Shown: positions 16,885-24,722 of the stretch, piece after piece
How positions within the stretch are numbered: position 1 is the first letter of the stretch
Layout of the letters: every line of letters begins with the position of its first letter
From: DATGMS01 sp040905145
GTDB lineage: Bacteria; Bacteroidota; Bacteroidia; Cytophagales; Cyclobacteriaceae
NCBI GenBank assembly: GCA_040905145.1
Contig: JBBDSC010000165.1
Coordinates: 1 to 64,000, forward strand
DNA length: 64,000 nucleotides
Direction: 5' to 3'
Made by a program: the position numbers and the translations under genes
Notes under the pieces: generated by a model
The model's input: only the letters and a program-made list of their open reading frames with translations
The model's database searches: none
Told to the model about the DNA's origin: nothing

Positions 16885-17700
16885 CTATTCACCTCCATCA
16901 ATTTCTTTATTCCTGAAATACCGCATCCGGTAACAGTTCATGGCGGTATTGCCCAATAACTGCACCAGTTTGTAATTGGCGATGGCCCCTACCCCCGCCC
17001 CGATAATCGGTACAAGCTGGGCCATTTTGGCCAAGTCAATATAATCCCGGTATTCCAGCTGAAAATTACGCCAGTCAAAATCATCCACCTCTTCGGACAG
17101 GCTTTTGCTATAATTGTCCCAATCGGCTATAAATTCAATCAATTCATTTCGTCCCCGTTGACTCGAAAAGGCCAATTGGAAGATATGCAGGATAAAAAGC
17201 CTTTCCTTATAATCTTTAACCTGGTAACCATATAGGGCGGCCACCTCAAAAAGCAGTTGGATTTTAATGGCCAAAAGGGCCGGAAAATCAGCAAAACCCA
17301 TCAGTATGCCGCCTGCACCAGTAACGGCCCCCTCAGCAGAAGCTGTGTTTTTATACCATTCAATTTTTTTCCTGATCTTTATTTCCCTTACCTGCAAGGA
17401 GGCTTCTTGCAGTGGGGAAGCCGTTAAATATCTTGATCCAAACAATACGCCTTTTACCATTTTTTCTATGGCAAAAGTGATCGCCTGATGGATTTTGTCA
17501 GGGATCAGGTTATTAATTTTCGTTTGAAGGAATTTCGCCATCCGGTTGGGAATGGAGGGTTTTTTCCTGAATTTCATCTCCCAAGCTGATAATTCGGCAA
17601 AAGCTAACTGTTCGTAGGATAACATACTTTCCAAGATAGGCTTAGTACCGATCAAAAACAATATAATCCAATGAATAAACGCTTGCCATTCCCTCCTCAC
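16885..17700 (-). CDS. EcsC family protein
   Basis: A 271-residue protein with the EcsC domain over its C-terminal two thirds: GGILMGFADFPALLAIKIQLL near residues 129-149, the helix VAALYGYQVKDYKERL, FILHIFQLAF, and a glycine-rich hydrophobic stretch VPIIGAGVGAIANYKLVQLLG near 234-254. EcsC proteins are membrane-associated and of unknown activity; the name comes from the third gene of the Bacillus ecs operon. The start overlaps the stop of the upstream cytochrome gene by ATGA, so it belongs to the sulfite-oxidase operon here, an unusual partnership. The ATG of MRREWQAFIHW is the first in frame. Confidence 0.82.
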   Translation of the reverse strand: MRREWQAFIHWIILFLIGTKPILESMLSYEQLAFAELSAWEMKFRKKPSIPNRMAKFLQTKINNLIPDKIHQAITFAIEKMVKGVLFGSRYLTASPLQEASLQVREIKIRKKIEWYKNTASAEGAVTGAGGILMGFADFPALLAIKIQLLFEVAALYGYQVKDYKERLFILHIFQLAFSSQRGRNELIEFIADWDNYSKSLSEEVDDFDWRNFQLEYRDYIDLAKMAQLVPIIGAGVGAIANYKLVQLLGNTAMNCYRMRYFRNKEIDGGE

Positions 17701-18173
17701 TCCTTCAACTCATACCATTCAATGTCCGCAATGGGCGCCCTTCTCCCCCTTTCCTCAGGAGCATAATATTTTGCCAGATAGGAAACTATAACCTCCTCAT
17801 GGTCCCCCAAGTCCCAAAGGTTTTGAGTTTCCTGCATCCATCTGATCACCCGGACCCAGCCTTCCCTATCGGCCCGGTTCTGGGTAATCAGTTTGGAAGA
17901 ATGACAGCCTGTACAATTGGCGATGACCAAACTCAAACCTTCCCCCTCTATCAGTCCTGTACCCACATGTACCCCTTCTTGGATCTCCTCGTTATCATCT
18001 ACCTCGACCATTTTTTCAGGAACAGGATTTTCCTCCTGTTCCGTTTGCCATTCGGCAAAGGTAGGATTCGTTTTCAGATAAAAAATCCCTGCTATCATGA
18101 TTACCAAACCCATCAAAATTAAGGCGACTATAGGTATGAATGTTTTCAACCGTTTGATCAATTCATTTCCCAT
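17697..18173 (-). CDS. membrane-anchored monohaem cytochrome c, probable sulfite oxidase partner
   Basis: A 158-residue protein with one N-terminal membrane helix (about 12-33), an acidic linker (about 42-66) and a single haem c site Cys87-Thr-Gly-Cys90-His91. Met113 in RWMQ is a likely axial ligand. The haem domain ends with EEVIVSYLAKYYAPEE, typical of the small cytochromes paired with bacterial sulfite oxidases (SorB-like). The gene starts three bases after the sulfite oxidase stop, so the pair is co-translated. It should carry electrons from the molybdenum enzyme to the respiratory chain at the periplasmic face. Confidence 0.85.
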   Translation of the reverse strand: MGNELIKRLKTFIPIVALILMGLVIMIAGIFYLKTNPTFAEWQTEQEENPVPEKMVEVDDNEEIQEGVHVGTGLIEGEGLSLVIANCTGCHSSKLITQNRADREGWVRVIRWMQETQNLWDLGDHEEVIVSYLAKYYAPEERGRRAPIADIEWYELKE

Positions 18174-18175
18174 CT

Positions 18176-19402
18176 TTAAACAACTTTTACCGCAATTCTA
18201 TGACAAGCATTGTTAAGATATCCTTTGGGATTCCATCCAGGGACGAGCATAGGCTGACTTTTGCCTTCACTGTCCGTGGCCATTGCCCAAATTTCATAAT
18301 ATCCTTTTGTTGGAAGTGCTACTTTTGCCTGAAAATGTTGCCAGGCAAATTTATTTACAGGATCTTCAAGTTTACATGGCTTCCAGCTTACCCCAAAATC
18401 AATGGAATAGGCAACTTTTGTCACTTCCAATTCCCCGGCCCAGGCATGGCCCCTGATGGAAACTTCCTGCTGCCCTTTGATCAGTGCCCCACCTTTAGGA
18501 AAAGTAATCAGAGACTTCACCGGCATTGATTCAATAATGCACACATCCTCATCAGCTACAGTGGCACCGGGCTCAACGGGCTCACAGGGCACCCGGTATG
18601 AAGTCCCCTCCATTTTGGCCCCATCATGCACTTTATCACGAATGGACAATCCAGTAAGCCATTTCCCAGATACAGAAGCCGGAAACCCTGAGGCAATCAA
18701 ACGTAAAGGATATCCATGGACAATTGGTATATCCTCCCCATTCATTTGAAAGGCCAAAAGCGTTTCATCCTCCAAGGCCTTTGCGATAGGGACACCCCGG
18801 GAAATGGATTCCTTGTTAGGATCCATGCTTAAATGCAGATCGGCACCATGGTATCCTATATATACCGCATCATTTTCAATCCCTACCTCATTCAAAAGAT
18901 CCTTTAATCTAATCCCTGTCCACTCTGCTGAGGAAACAGCCCCTATAGTCCATTGATTGCCCTCCGCTGGTGGATAAAACTCACTTCTACCATTCCCGCC
19001 ACATTCCAGGGTCAGTTGATAAGTATGTTGGCTAAACTTTGTTTTGAGCTCATCTAAAGTATAGGATCTTTTTTCTTTTACCGATTCCCCGTCAATTACC
19101 AGGGTCCAGTTATCCACTGCTATCTTTTCAGGAATAAGTCCGTTGTTCCTGATAAACATCTTACTGGAAGGGGTCACTTTATCATCCAACAAATGGGCTT
19201 GTGCTTCTATGTTCCAGGGTCGGTCATTGAGAACAACCATCTCCTTGTGTTTGCCAAACAGCTTACCTGGATCGTTCTCCTGTATGATCACAGGAATATA
19301 ACCTTTGGGCATGTTGGCAGCGAAAACAATTTCTGCTCCCAATAAGGCAGACAATGTTCCCAAAGAGGCCTTTCTTAGAAAATTTCTCCTATCATTTGAC
19401 AT
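18176..19402 (-). CDS. molybdopterin-dependent sulfite oxidase (SorA/YedY-like), Tat-exported
   Basis: A 408-residue enzyme from ATG 19402; a GTG four codons upstream (19414) is less likely. The N terminus DRRNFLRKASLG is a twin-arginine signal with a hydrophobic stretch after it, so the folded cofactor-loaded enzyme is sent to the periplasm. The molybdopterin domain carries the Mo-ligating Cys134 in LECGGNGR, the segments WTGIRLKDLL and GYHGAD, and IVHGYPLRLI. The C-terminal Mo-co dimerisation domain (about 280-408) has IRGHAWAG and EVTKVAYSIDFG. It probably oxidises sulfite to sulfate and passes electrons to the adjacent cytochrome. A tatA gene lies elsewhere in the window. A role in repair of oxidised methionine (MsrP-like) is less likely because the domain order and cytochrome partner fit SorA. 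Confidence 0.85.
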   Translation of the reverse strand: MSNDRRNFLRKASLGTLSALLGAEIVFAANMPKGYIPVIIQENDPGKLFGKHKEMVVLNDRPWNIEAQAHLLDDKVTPSSKMFIRNNGLIPEKIAVDNWTLVIDGESVKEKRSYTLDELKTKFSQHTYQLTLECGGNGRSEFYPPAEGNQWTIGAVSSAEWTGIRLKDLLNEVGIENDAVYIGYHGADLHLSMDPNKESISRGVPIAKALEDETLLAFQMNGEDIPIVHGYPLRLIASGFPASVSGKWLTGLSIRDKVHDGAKMEGTSYRVPCEPVEPGATVADEDVCIIESMPVKSLITFPKGGALIKGQQEVSIRGHAWAGELEVTKVAYSIDFGVSWKPCKLEDPVNKFAWQHFQAKVALPTKGYYEIWAMATDSEGKSQPMLVPGWNPKGYLNNACHRIAVKVV

Positions 19403-19739
19403 TTTTTTCGTCACGATCTATAATTCAGTATTTATCCAGGCAGTTCTTCATCGGAAAGCCCATCTTATACTCCCGGCTCTTCGGTTCCTAGCTGTCAAAA
19501 TATTTATTTAATTCCAGTACCCTCTTTTCCTTTAAGGAATAATCAGCTTTCAATATGGGAATATTTTCCGAAAAACATATTCCTGTTATTAAGAAAATCA
19601 CTAGGATGAAAGTCAATATAGGGTAATGAAAATGAAAAGGACAACATTAGGCTGTATTTCACTTTTTAATTCTTTTAACCATTTTTTATTACATTTGTTC
19701 GATAACTCCTTAATATCATCACCAAAATTATCACAAATC
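19403..19739. other. intergenic region between sulfite oxidase and prs
   Basis: A 337-bp gap between divergent genes. It contains a 7-bp inverted repeat GGAATAT (19558-19564) / ATATTCC (19577-19583), and the prs promoter -7 box near its right end. An in-frame ATG for prs at 19626 lies here, but it precedes the promoter and is not used in this annotation. Confidence 0.6.
19690..19697 (+). promoter_or_regulatory. Bacteroidota -7 box (TAnnTTTG) of prs
   Basis: TACATTTG, a perfect TAnnTTTG, 42 bases before the chosen prs ATG. Transcription would start near 19702, after the upstream in-frame ATG at 19626, which supports the downstream start. Confidence 0.55.
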
Positions 19740-20666
19740 ATGACAGCGGTAAAGCTCTTCTCCGGAACCAATTCCCATTATTTAGCAGAACGAATAGCAA
19801 AATCATATGGTCAGGAATTAGGAAAACTTACCATTTCAAAATTCAGTGACGGGGAGCTTTCTTCCAGTTTTGATGAATCCATTAGAGGTTGTAATGTATT
19901 CTTAATCCAGTCTACCAACCCTTCGGCAGATAATTTGATGGAGCTTTGTCTGATGATAGATGCGGCAAAAAGAGCCAGCGCCTACAAAGTATGTGCGGTT
20001 ATTCCTTATTTTGGTTATGCCAGGCAGGACAGGAAGGATAGGCCCAGGGTATCCATAGCGGCAAAGTTGATCGCCAACATATTGACTTCTGCCGGAGCGG
20101 ACAGAATTATGACCTGCGATCTACATGCAGGGCAAATCCAAGGATTTTTTGACATTCCCTTGGATCATTTGAATGGATCGGCTATTTTTGTGCCCTATTT
20201 GAAAAGCCTGGATTTAGGAGATCTGATATTTGCTTCGCCGGACGTGGGCGGCGCAGGCAGGGCAAGGGCATATGCCAAGCATTTTGAAGTGGAAATTGTC
20301 CTTTGTGACAAGCAAAGAAAAAGGGCCAATGAAATTGCGTCTATGCAGGTAATCGGAGAGGTGGAAGGTAGAGACGTGGTGTTGGTTGATGATTTGGTAG
20401 ATACCGCAGGGACGCTTTGCAAAGCGGCCCAAATCATTTTGGACAAAGGAGCCAACTCGGTAAGAGCAATAGCCACTCACGGCGTTCTATCTGGGAAAGC
20501 TTACGAAAACATTGAAAATTCCCATTTGTCAGAATTGGTCGTCACCGATACCATTCCAGTAAAGCAGGAATCTTCAAAAATCAAAGTATTGACAGTTGCT
20601 GATTTGTTCGGAAAAGCAATTCACGCAGTTACACGAAATGAATCCATCAGTGCTTTGTTTATTTAA
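19740..20666 (+). CDS. prs: ribose-phosphate pyrophosphokinase (PRPP synthetase)
   Basis: Transfers pyrophosphate from ATP to ribose 5-phosphate, giving PRPP for nucleotide, His and Trp synthesis. From ATG 19740 the protein has 308 residues, normal for the family, and starts MTAVKLFSGTNSHYLAERIA like its relatives. Conserved blocks are the ATP-binding FGYARQDRKDRPR, the flexible loop region, DLHAGQIQGFFDIP, and the PRPP-binding VVLVDDLVDTAGTL. A start at 19626 would add 38 poorly conserved residues and lies upstream of the -7 box. The gene runs with rplY downstream, an order common in bacteria. Confidence 0.96.
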   Translation: MTAVKLFSGTNSHYLAERIAKSYGQELGKLTISKFSDGELSSSFDESIRGCNVFLIQSTNPSADNLMELCLMIDAAKRASAYKVCAVIPYFGYARQDRKDRPRVSIAAKLIANILTSAGADRIMTCDLHAGQIQGFFDIPLDHLNGSAIFVPYLKSLDLGDLIFASPDVGGAGRARAYAKHFEVEIVLCDKQRKRANEIASMQVIGEVEGRDVVLVDDLVDTAGTLCKAAQIILDKGANSVRAIATHGVLSGKAYENIENSHLSELVVTDTIPVKQESSKIKVLTVADLFGKAIHAVTRNESISALFI

Positions 20667-20705
20667 TTGGAATTAAATTATTCATATACTCAACTTAAAA
20701 AATTT

Positions 20706-21290
20706 ATGAAATCTTTAGAGATTATAGGGTTTAAAAGAGCAAATCTCGATCAAAGGGAATTGAGCCAAATCCGTGAGGAAGGAAATGTACCCTGTGTGGT
20801 GTATGGTCCTGGTATAAAGGAGCAAATCCATTTCACCGCCCCTGCGATTCTTTTCAGGGAGCTTATCTACACTGCCGAAGTCCACATGGTAGATCTCAAT
20901 TTGGAAGGCACCAAAATCAAAGCCATCCTTCGTGAAGCCCAATTTCATCCAGTAAGTGAGATTCTTTTACATGCAGACTTCCTTGCTTTCAGTGATAAAA
21001 AGGCGATAAAAATGGATATTCCGGTCGAAATCCAAGGATCTTCACCAGGTTTACTAAAAGGGGGTAAATTGGAGATTAAATCCAGGACTTTAAGAGTCAA
21101 AGGTTTTGCCAATGATCTTCCCGACAGCATTCCGGTGAATATTTCCAAATTAGAACTCGGTAAATCCGTAAAAGTAAATGAAGTGAAAGCAGAAGGGTTT
21201 CAAATTCTGACCAACCCCAATGTATCAATTGCTACTGTGGGCATTCCAAGAGCACTTAGAGGTAAGAAAGAAGAAGAAGCCGAAATTTAA
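20706..21290 (+). CDS. rplY: 50S ribosomal protein bL25, long Ctc form
   Basis: A 194-residue bL25 of the two-domain Ctc/TL5 type that binds 5S rRNA. The N-terminal L25 domain (about 1-90) starts MKSLEIIGFKR and has GNVPCVVYGPG; the C-terminal beta domain (about 95-194) includes the VEIQGSSPGLLKGG stretch and ends in an acidic tail. The frame is open upstream to 20667, but the 13 extra residues are not family-like, and the ATG at 20706 sits 40 bases after the prs stop. It forms the prs-rplY pair and is followed by a strong terminator. Confidence 0.93.
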   Translation: MKSLEIIGFKRANLDQRELSQIREEGNVPCVVYGPGIKEQIHFTAPAILFRELIYTAEVHMVDLNLEGTKIKAILREAQFHPVSEILLHADFLAFSDKKAIKMDIPVEIQGSSPGLLKGGKLEIKSRTLRVKGFANDLPDSIPVNISKLELGKSVKVNEVKAEGFQILTNPNVSIATVGIPRALRGKKEEEAEI

Positions 21291-21310
21291 TCCGGCCGAC
21301 ATTATAAAAG

Positions 21311-21347
21311 AATCCTGTCTGCTGAAAAGTGACAGGATTTTCTTTTT
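21311..21347 (+). terminator. rho-independent terminator after rplY
   Basis: Nine-base arms AATCCTGTC (21311-21319) and GACAGGATT (21331-21339), an 11-base loop, then TTCTTTTT. It lies 20 bases after the rplY stop. Confidence 0.8.
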
Positions 21348-21466
21348 ATGGCTATTGTTAATTGAAAAAATCATACATATGAAATAGCCATAGTGTTATG
21401 CACAAAGAGGATGAATATATGGAAAACCCAAATTGCAAACCTTGAATAAACGATTTGGCTATTCCA

Positions 21467-21482
21467 TCCCGCTAAAGCGGGA
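21467..21482. repeat. palindrome TCCCGCT-AA-AGCGGGA
   Basis: Perfect 7-bp arms, 35 bases before pth. The same CCCGC/GCGGG theme occurs at about 797-811. It could form a hairpin in the pth leader or be a REP-type element. Confidence 0.4.
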
Positions 21483-21517
21483 CAGGTAGTGACCAATAAA
21501 AAACAAATTATATACAC

Positions 21518-22078
21518 ATGAAATACCTGATTGTTGGCCTTGGTAACATCGGACCGGAATATGAGTTGACCCGGCATAATGTAGGTTTTTTGACCTTGGA
21601 TAGACTAGCTGACCAAGAAGGAGCCTCTTGGTCAAGCAATAGGCTTGCATTTACGGCAGAATGCAAATATAAGGGCAGGCACATCCATTTGATCAAACCT
21701 TCTACTTATATGAACCTTAGTGGGAAAGCAGTATCCTATTGGTTAAAAACACTTAAAATAACCCAAGAAAAACTTCTGGTGGTAGTCGATGATGTGGCCC
21801 TTCCATTTGGAACTCTCCGAATGAGGGAAAAAGGATCAGCTGCGGGCCATAATGGGCTCAAAAGCATAGAAGAATCCATCGGGGGCCAAAATTACCCCAG
21901 GTTAAGGTTTGGTGTTGGCAATGACTTTCCCAAAGGCCGACAGGTGGAGTATGTGCTCGGCAGGTGGTCCCAAAAAGAAATTGATGAACTCCCTCTTTTT
22001 ATGGATAAAGCCATCGCTATGGTTCAGGGGTTTTGTACGATTGGTGCCCATTTGACCATGACCCAGTTTAATCGGTGA
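21518..22078 (+). CDS. pth: peptidyl-tRNA hydrolase
   Basis: Recycles peptidyl-tRNA released from stalled ribosomes by cutting the ester between peptide and tRNA. The 186 residues include all key positions: Asn10 in GLGNIG, catalytic His20 in RHNVGF, Asn66 in YMNLSG, Asp92 in VDDVALPFG and Asn112 in GHNGLKS. Length is standard. The ATG begins MKYLIVGLGN, and no alternative start is needed. It follows the prs-rplY terminator, so it is probably a separate transcript. Confidence 0.96.
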   Translation: MKYLIVGLGNIGPEYELTRHNVGFLTLDRLADQEGASWSSNRLAFTAECKYKGRHIHLIKPSTYMNLSGKAVSYWLKTLKITQEKLLVVVDDVALPFGTLRMREKGSAAGHNGLKSIEESIGGQNYPRLRFGVGNDFPKGRQVEYVLGRWSQKEIDELPLFMDKAIAMVQGFCTIGAHLTMTQFNR

Positions 22079-22079
22079 T

Positions 22080-22145
22080 GGGTATTGGTATATGGTATAT
22101 GGTATGAGGTAGGGAGTACGAAAATTATGAGTTATGAATTATGAG
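22080..22145. repeat. heptad array, left arm of an inverted pair
   Basis: Begins two bases after the pth stop: GGGTATT, GGTATAT, GGTATAT, GGTATGA, GGTAGGG, AGTACGA, then TTATGAG, TTATGAA, TTATGAG. The first 26 bases (22080-22105) pair with 22236-22262 as an inverted repeat. Confidence 0.75.
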
Positions 22146-22235
22146 TTGTTTTTCATAAATACACCGATGAAAAAAGTGTCAATTAAATTCAGGACGTGAC
22201 AGACAAGATGGAAGAACCTTTCCTGCCGTTAGGCA

Positions 22236-22285
22236 ATACTATATACGATATACCAAATACCCTTATACCTTGTACTAAATCTTTA
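22236..22285. repeat. heptad array, right arm of an inverted pair
   Basis: ATACTAT, ATACGAT, ATACCAA, ATACCCT, then after one extra T, ATACCTT, GTACTAA. The complement of 22236-22262 matches the left arm 22080-22105 with one indel and two substitutions. It ends 11 bases before the thiamine-binding protein start, so it lies in that gene's leader. Confidence 0.75.
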
Positions 22286-22296
22286 ATCCCAACACC

Positions 22297-22590
22297 ATGA
22301 AAACCATCAACCTTGGTCTCCAAATCGTCCCAAAAAGCAAAACAAAAGAAGCGTATGATTTGGTAGATAAAGCTATAGAGATCATACAACGCTCCGGGGT
22401 AAAGTATGAAGTTACACCTTTCGAAACCGTAATGGAAGGTCCTCAAGAAGAATTGCTGGAGATTGCCAAACAAGCACAGGAAGCCGTATTACAAGCCGGG
22501 GCCGATGAAGTTTTGGTTTATTACCGCATGCATGTCAGAAAGAACAGCCATGTAACCATAGAAGAAAAGACAGGGAAGTACAAAAATTAA
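22297..22590 (+). CDS. MTH1187/YkoF-type thiamine-binding protein (DUF77)
   Basis: A 97-residue protein of the MTH1187 family, a small ferredoxin-like fold that binds thiamine or related pyrimidines and often works beside transporters. Visible features are the N-terminal LGLQIVPKS strand, the helix with VDKAIEIIQRSGVKYEVTPF, and the middle motif ETVMEGP, followed by a helix and the C-terminal strand EVLVYYRMHVRK. No transporter or thiamine gene is next to it, and I see no TPP riboswitch in its leader, which is filled by the inverted heptad element. The ATG gives a normal family start. Confidence 0.85.
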   Translation: MKTINLGLQIVPKSKTKEAYDLVDKAIEIIQRSGVKYEVTPFETVMEGPQEELLEIAKQAQEAVLQAGADEVLVYYRMHVRKNSHVTIEEKTGKYKN

Positions 22591-22701
22591 TTTTTCTTGT
22601 TTTTTCGTGGCCAGCCCTCAACAAAAGCAAAGTATAACCTATTTTTTAAACCAATTAATCATCAAGCCTCCAAGCAACTAACTATTTCCAAATTTTCTTC
22701 G

Positions 22702-22709
22702 TACTTTTG
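22702..22709 (+). promoter_or_regulatory. -7 box of typA
   Basis: TACTTTTG, a perfect TAnnTTTG, 20 bases before the typA ATG. No clear -33 TTTG was seen. Confidence 0.5.
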
Positions 22710-22729
22710 CATTTCAATTTAATATTACC

Positions 22730-24532
22730 ATGCAGAGTATTCGTAACATAGCCATTATTGCACACGTTGACCACGGAAAAACCACACTCGTGGACAAAAT
22801 CATTCATGCTTCCAAAATCTTCCGTGAAAACCAACACTTTGACGATTTAATCCTCGACAGTAATGATTTGGAGAGAGAAAGAGGAATCACCATCCTGTCC
22901 AAAAATGTTTCCGTTAGGTATAAAGACGTAAAGATAAATATCATAGACACCCCCGGTCACGCTGATTTTGGCGGTGAAGTGGAGCGTGTGTTGAAAATGG
23001 CCGATGGGGTCATCCTTTTGGTGGATGCCTATGAAGGCCCTATGCCCCAAACAAGGTTTGTACTGGGAAAAGCCCTTGACCTAGGCCTTAAGCCCATTGT
23101 TATTGTCAATAAAGTAGATAAAGAAAACTGCCGTCCTGACGAAGTTCATGAAGCCGTATTTGATTTGATGTTCAACCTGGATGCCACAGAAGAGCAGTTG
23201 GACTTTGAGACCTTATATGGTTCCGCAAAGAACAACTGGATGGGTCCTGATTGGAAAAACCCTACTGACAATATTTTTCCCCTTTTGGATGCCATCCTCG
23301 AACATATCCCTCCCGCCAAAATGGAGGAAGGGACTCCTCAGATGCAAATTACTTCCCTGGATTATTCCAGTTTTGTAGGAAGGATTGCCATCGGGAGAGT
23401 GCTCAAGGGGACTATAAAGGAAGGTACCTTTATGGCCCTATGTAAGGCGGATAATGTCATCAAGAAAGTCCGGATAAAAGAACTTCATGTATTTGAAGGT
23501 CTCGGCAAAGTTAAAGTGTCGGAAGTACAGGCAGGCGATATTTGTGCAGTGATGGGTATTGAAGATTTCGAGATTGGGGATACCCTTGCCGATCTGGACA
23601 ACCCGGAGCCTATCAAAAGGATCAGTATAGATGAGCCTACCATGAACATGCTGTTCACCATCAACAACTCTCCTTTCTTTGGCAGGGAAGGTAAATTTGT
23701 GACATCCAGGCACTTAAGGGACAGGATATATAAGGAAACGGAAAAGAACCTTGCCCTTAGGGTTGAGCCTACGGACAGCGAAGATAAATTCCTGGTTTTT
23801 GGCCGAGGTATTCTCCATTTGTCTATTTTAATCGAGACGATGAGAAGGGAAGGGTATGAACTGCAGGTAGGCCAGCCTCAGGTAATTCTTAAAGAAATCG
23901 ATGGTGTAAAATCTGAACCTATTGAAGTCCTTTATGTAGACGTTCCTGAAACCGGTGCAGGGAAGGTCATTGAGTTGGCTACCCAAAGAAAAGGCGAATT
24001 GCTGGTCATGGAGCCAAAAGGCGATTTGCAACATTTGGAATTCAGGATCCCATCAAGGGGTTTGATCGGATTGAGGAACAACGTTTTGACGGCCACACAA
24101 GGTGAGGCTATCATGAATCACAGGTTTTCGGCTTATGAACCTTTCAAAGGCCCCATTCCAGGAAGGATCAACGGCTCCCTCATATCCATGGAGAATGGAC
24201 CATGTACCGCCTATGCCATCGACAAACTTCAGGACAGGGGGGTGTTTTTTGTAGATCCGGGAGAAGAATTATACACAGGCCAGGTTATTGGCGAACACTC
24301 CAGGGACAATGATATCGTAGTGAACGTTCTAAAAGGGAAGCAACTGACCAACATGCGGGCTTCAGGTTCCGATACCAATACAAAAATAGCCCCTGCCAAG
24401 AAATTCTCCCTGGAAGAGGGCATGGAATATATCCAAAAGGATGAATATTTGGAGATCACTCCCAAGAGCATAAGAATGAGAAAAATTTATTTGGATGAAG
24501 GAGAAAGAACCAGAAAGGCAAAAGCCAACTAA
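22730..24532 (+). CDS. typA: ribosome-associated GTPase TypA/BipA
   Basis: A 600-residue translational GTPase, full length. The G domain has the P-loop AHVDHGKTTL (11-20), switch II DTPGHADFGGEVERV and NKVD in IVNKVDKEN. EF-G-like domains II, III and V follow, and the TypA-specific C-terminal domain contains GDLQHLEFRIPSRGLIGLR and MENGPCTAYAIDKLQDRG. TypA helps late 50S assembly and growth under cold or stress. It is a single-gene unit: it has its own -7 box and a strong terminator. Confidence 0.96.
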   Translation: MQSIRNIAIIAHVDHGKTTLVDKIIHASKIFRENQHFDDLILDSNDLERERGITILSKNVSVRYKDVKINIIDTPGHADFGGEVERVLKMADGVILLVDAYEGPMPQTRFVLGKALDLGLKPIVIVNKVDKENCRPDEVHEAVFDLMFNLDATEEQLDFETLYGSAKNNWMGPDWKNPTDNIFPLLDAILEHIPPAKMEEGTPQMQITSLDYSSFVGRIAIGRVLKGTIKEGTFMALCKADNVIKKVRIKELHVFEGLGKVKVSEVQAGDICAVMGIEDFEIGDTLADLDNPEPIKRISIDEPTMNMLFTINNSPFFGREGKFVTSRHLRDRIYKETEKNLALRVEPTDSEDKFLVFGRGILHLSILIETMRREGYELQVGQPQVILKEIDGVKSEPIEVLYVDVPETGAGKVIELATQRKGELLVMEPKGDLQHLEFRIPSRGLIGLRNNVLTATQGEAIMNHRFSAYEPFKGPIPGRINGSLISMENGPCTAYAIDKLQDRGVFFVDPGEELYTGQVIGEHSRDNDIVVNVLKGKQLTNMRASGSDTNTKIAPAKKFSLEEGMEYIQKDEYLEITPKSIRMRKIYLDEGERTRKAKAN

Positions 24533-24573
24533 GTTCCTCTTCTGAATTCCGCTCCCTTCTGGAAGTAAAAAAG

Positions 24574-24599
24574 GTCTATATAAATTATAGACTTTTTTT
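24574..24599. terminator. terminator after typA, probably bidirectional
   Basis: Seven-base arms GTCTATA / TATAGAC with a run of A before and seven T after, 41 bases past the typA stop. The A-run on the left means it may also stop minus-strand transcripts from the isocitrate dehydrogenase gene. Confidence 0.75.
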
Positions 24600-24722
24600 A
24601 TTCTCATGATTAATTTTAAAGTTGAACTCGGGTTATCTCGTATATCATCCGCTGGAATAGTGAAACCTAACCAAAACCTGCCGGTGTTGAATGGGGAAAT
24701 CAAGGTGATTTTTTATTTCCAC

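Noticed and set aside
22146..22296. Possible TPP riboswitch upstream of the thiamine-binding protein gene
   Set aside because: No CUGAGA box or ACCUGAUCUGG-like core was found; the space is filled by the inverted heptad element.
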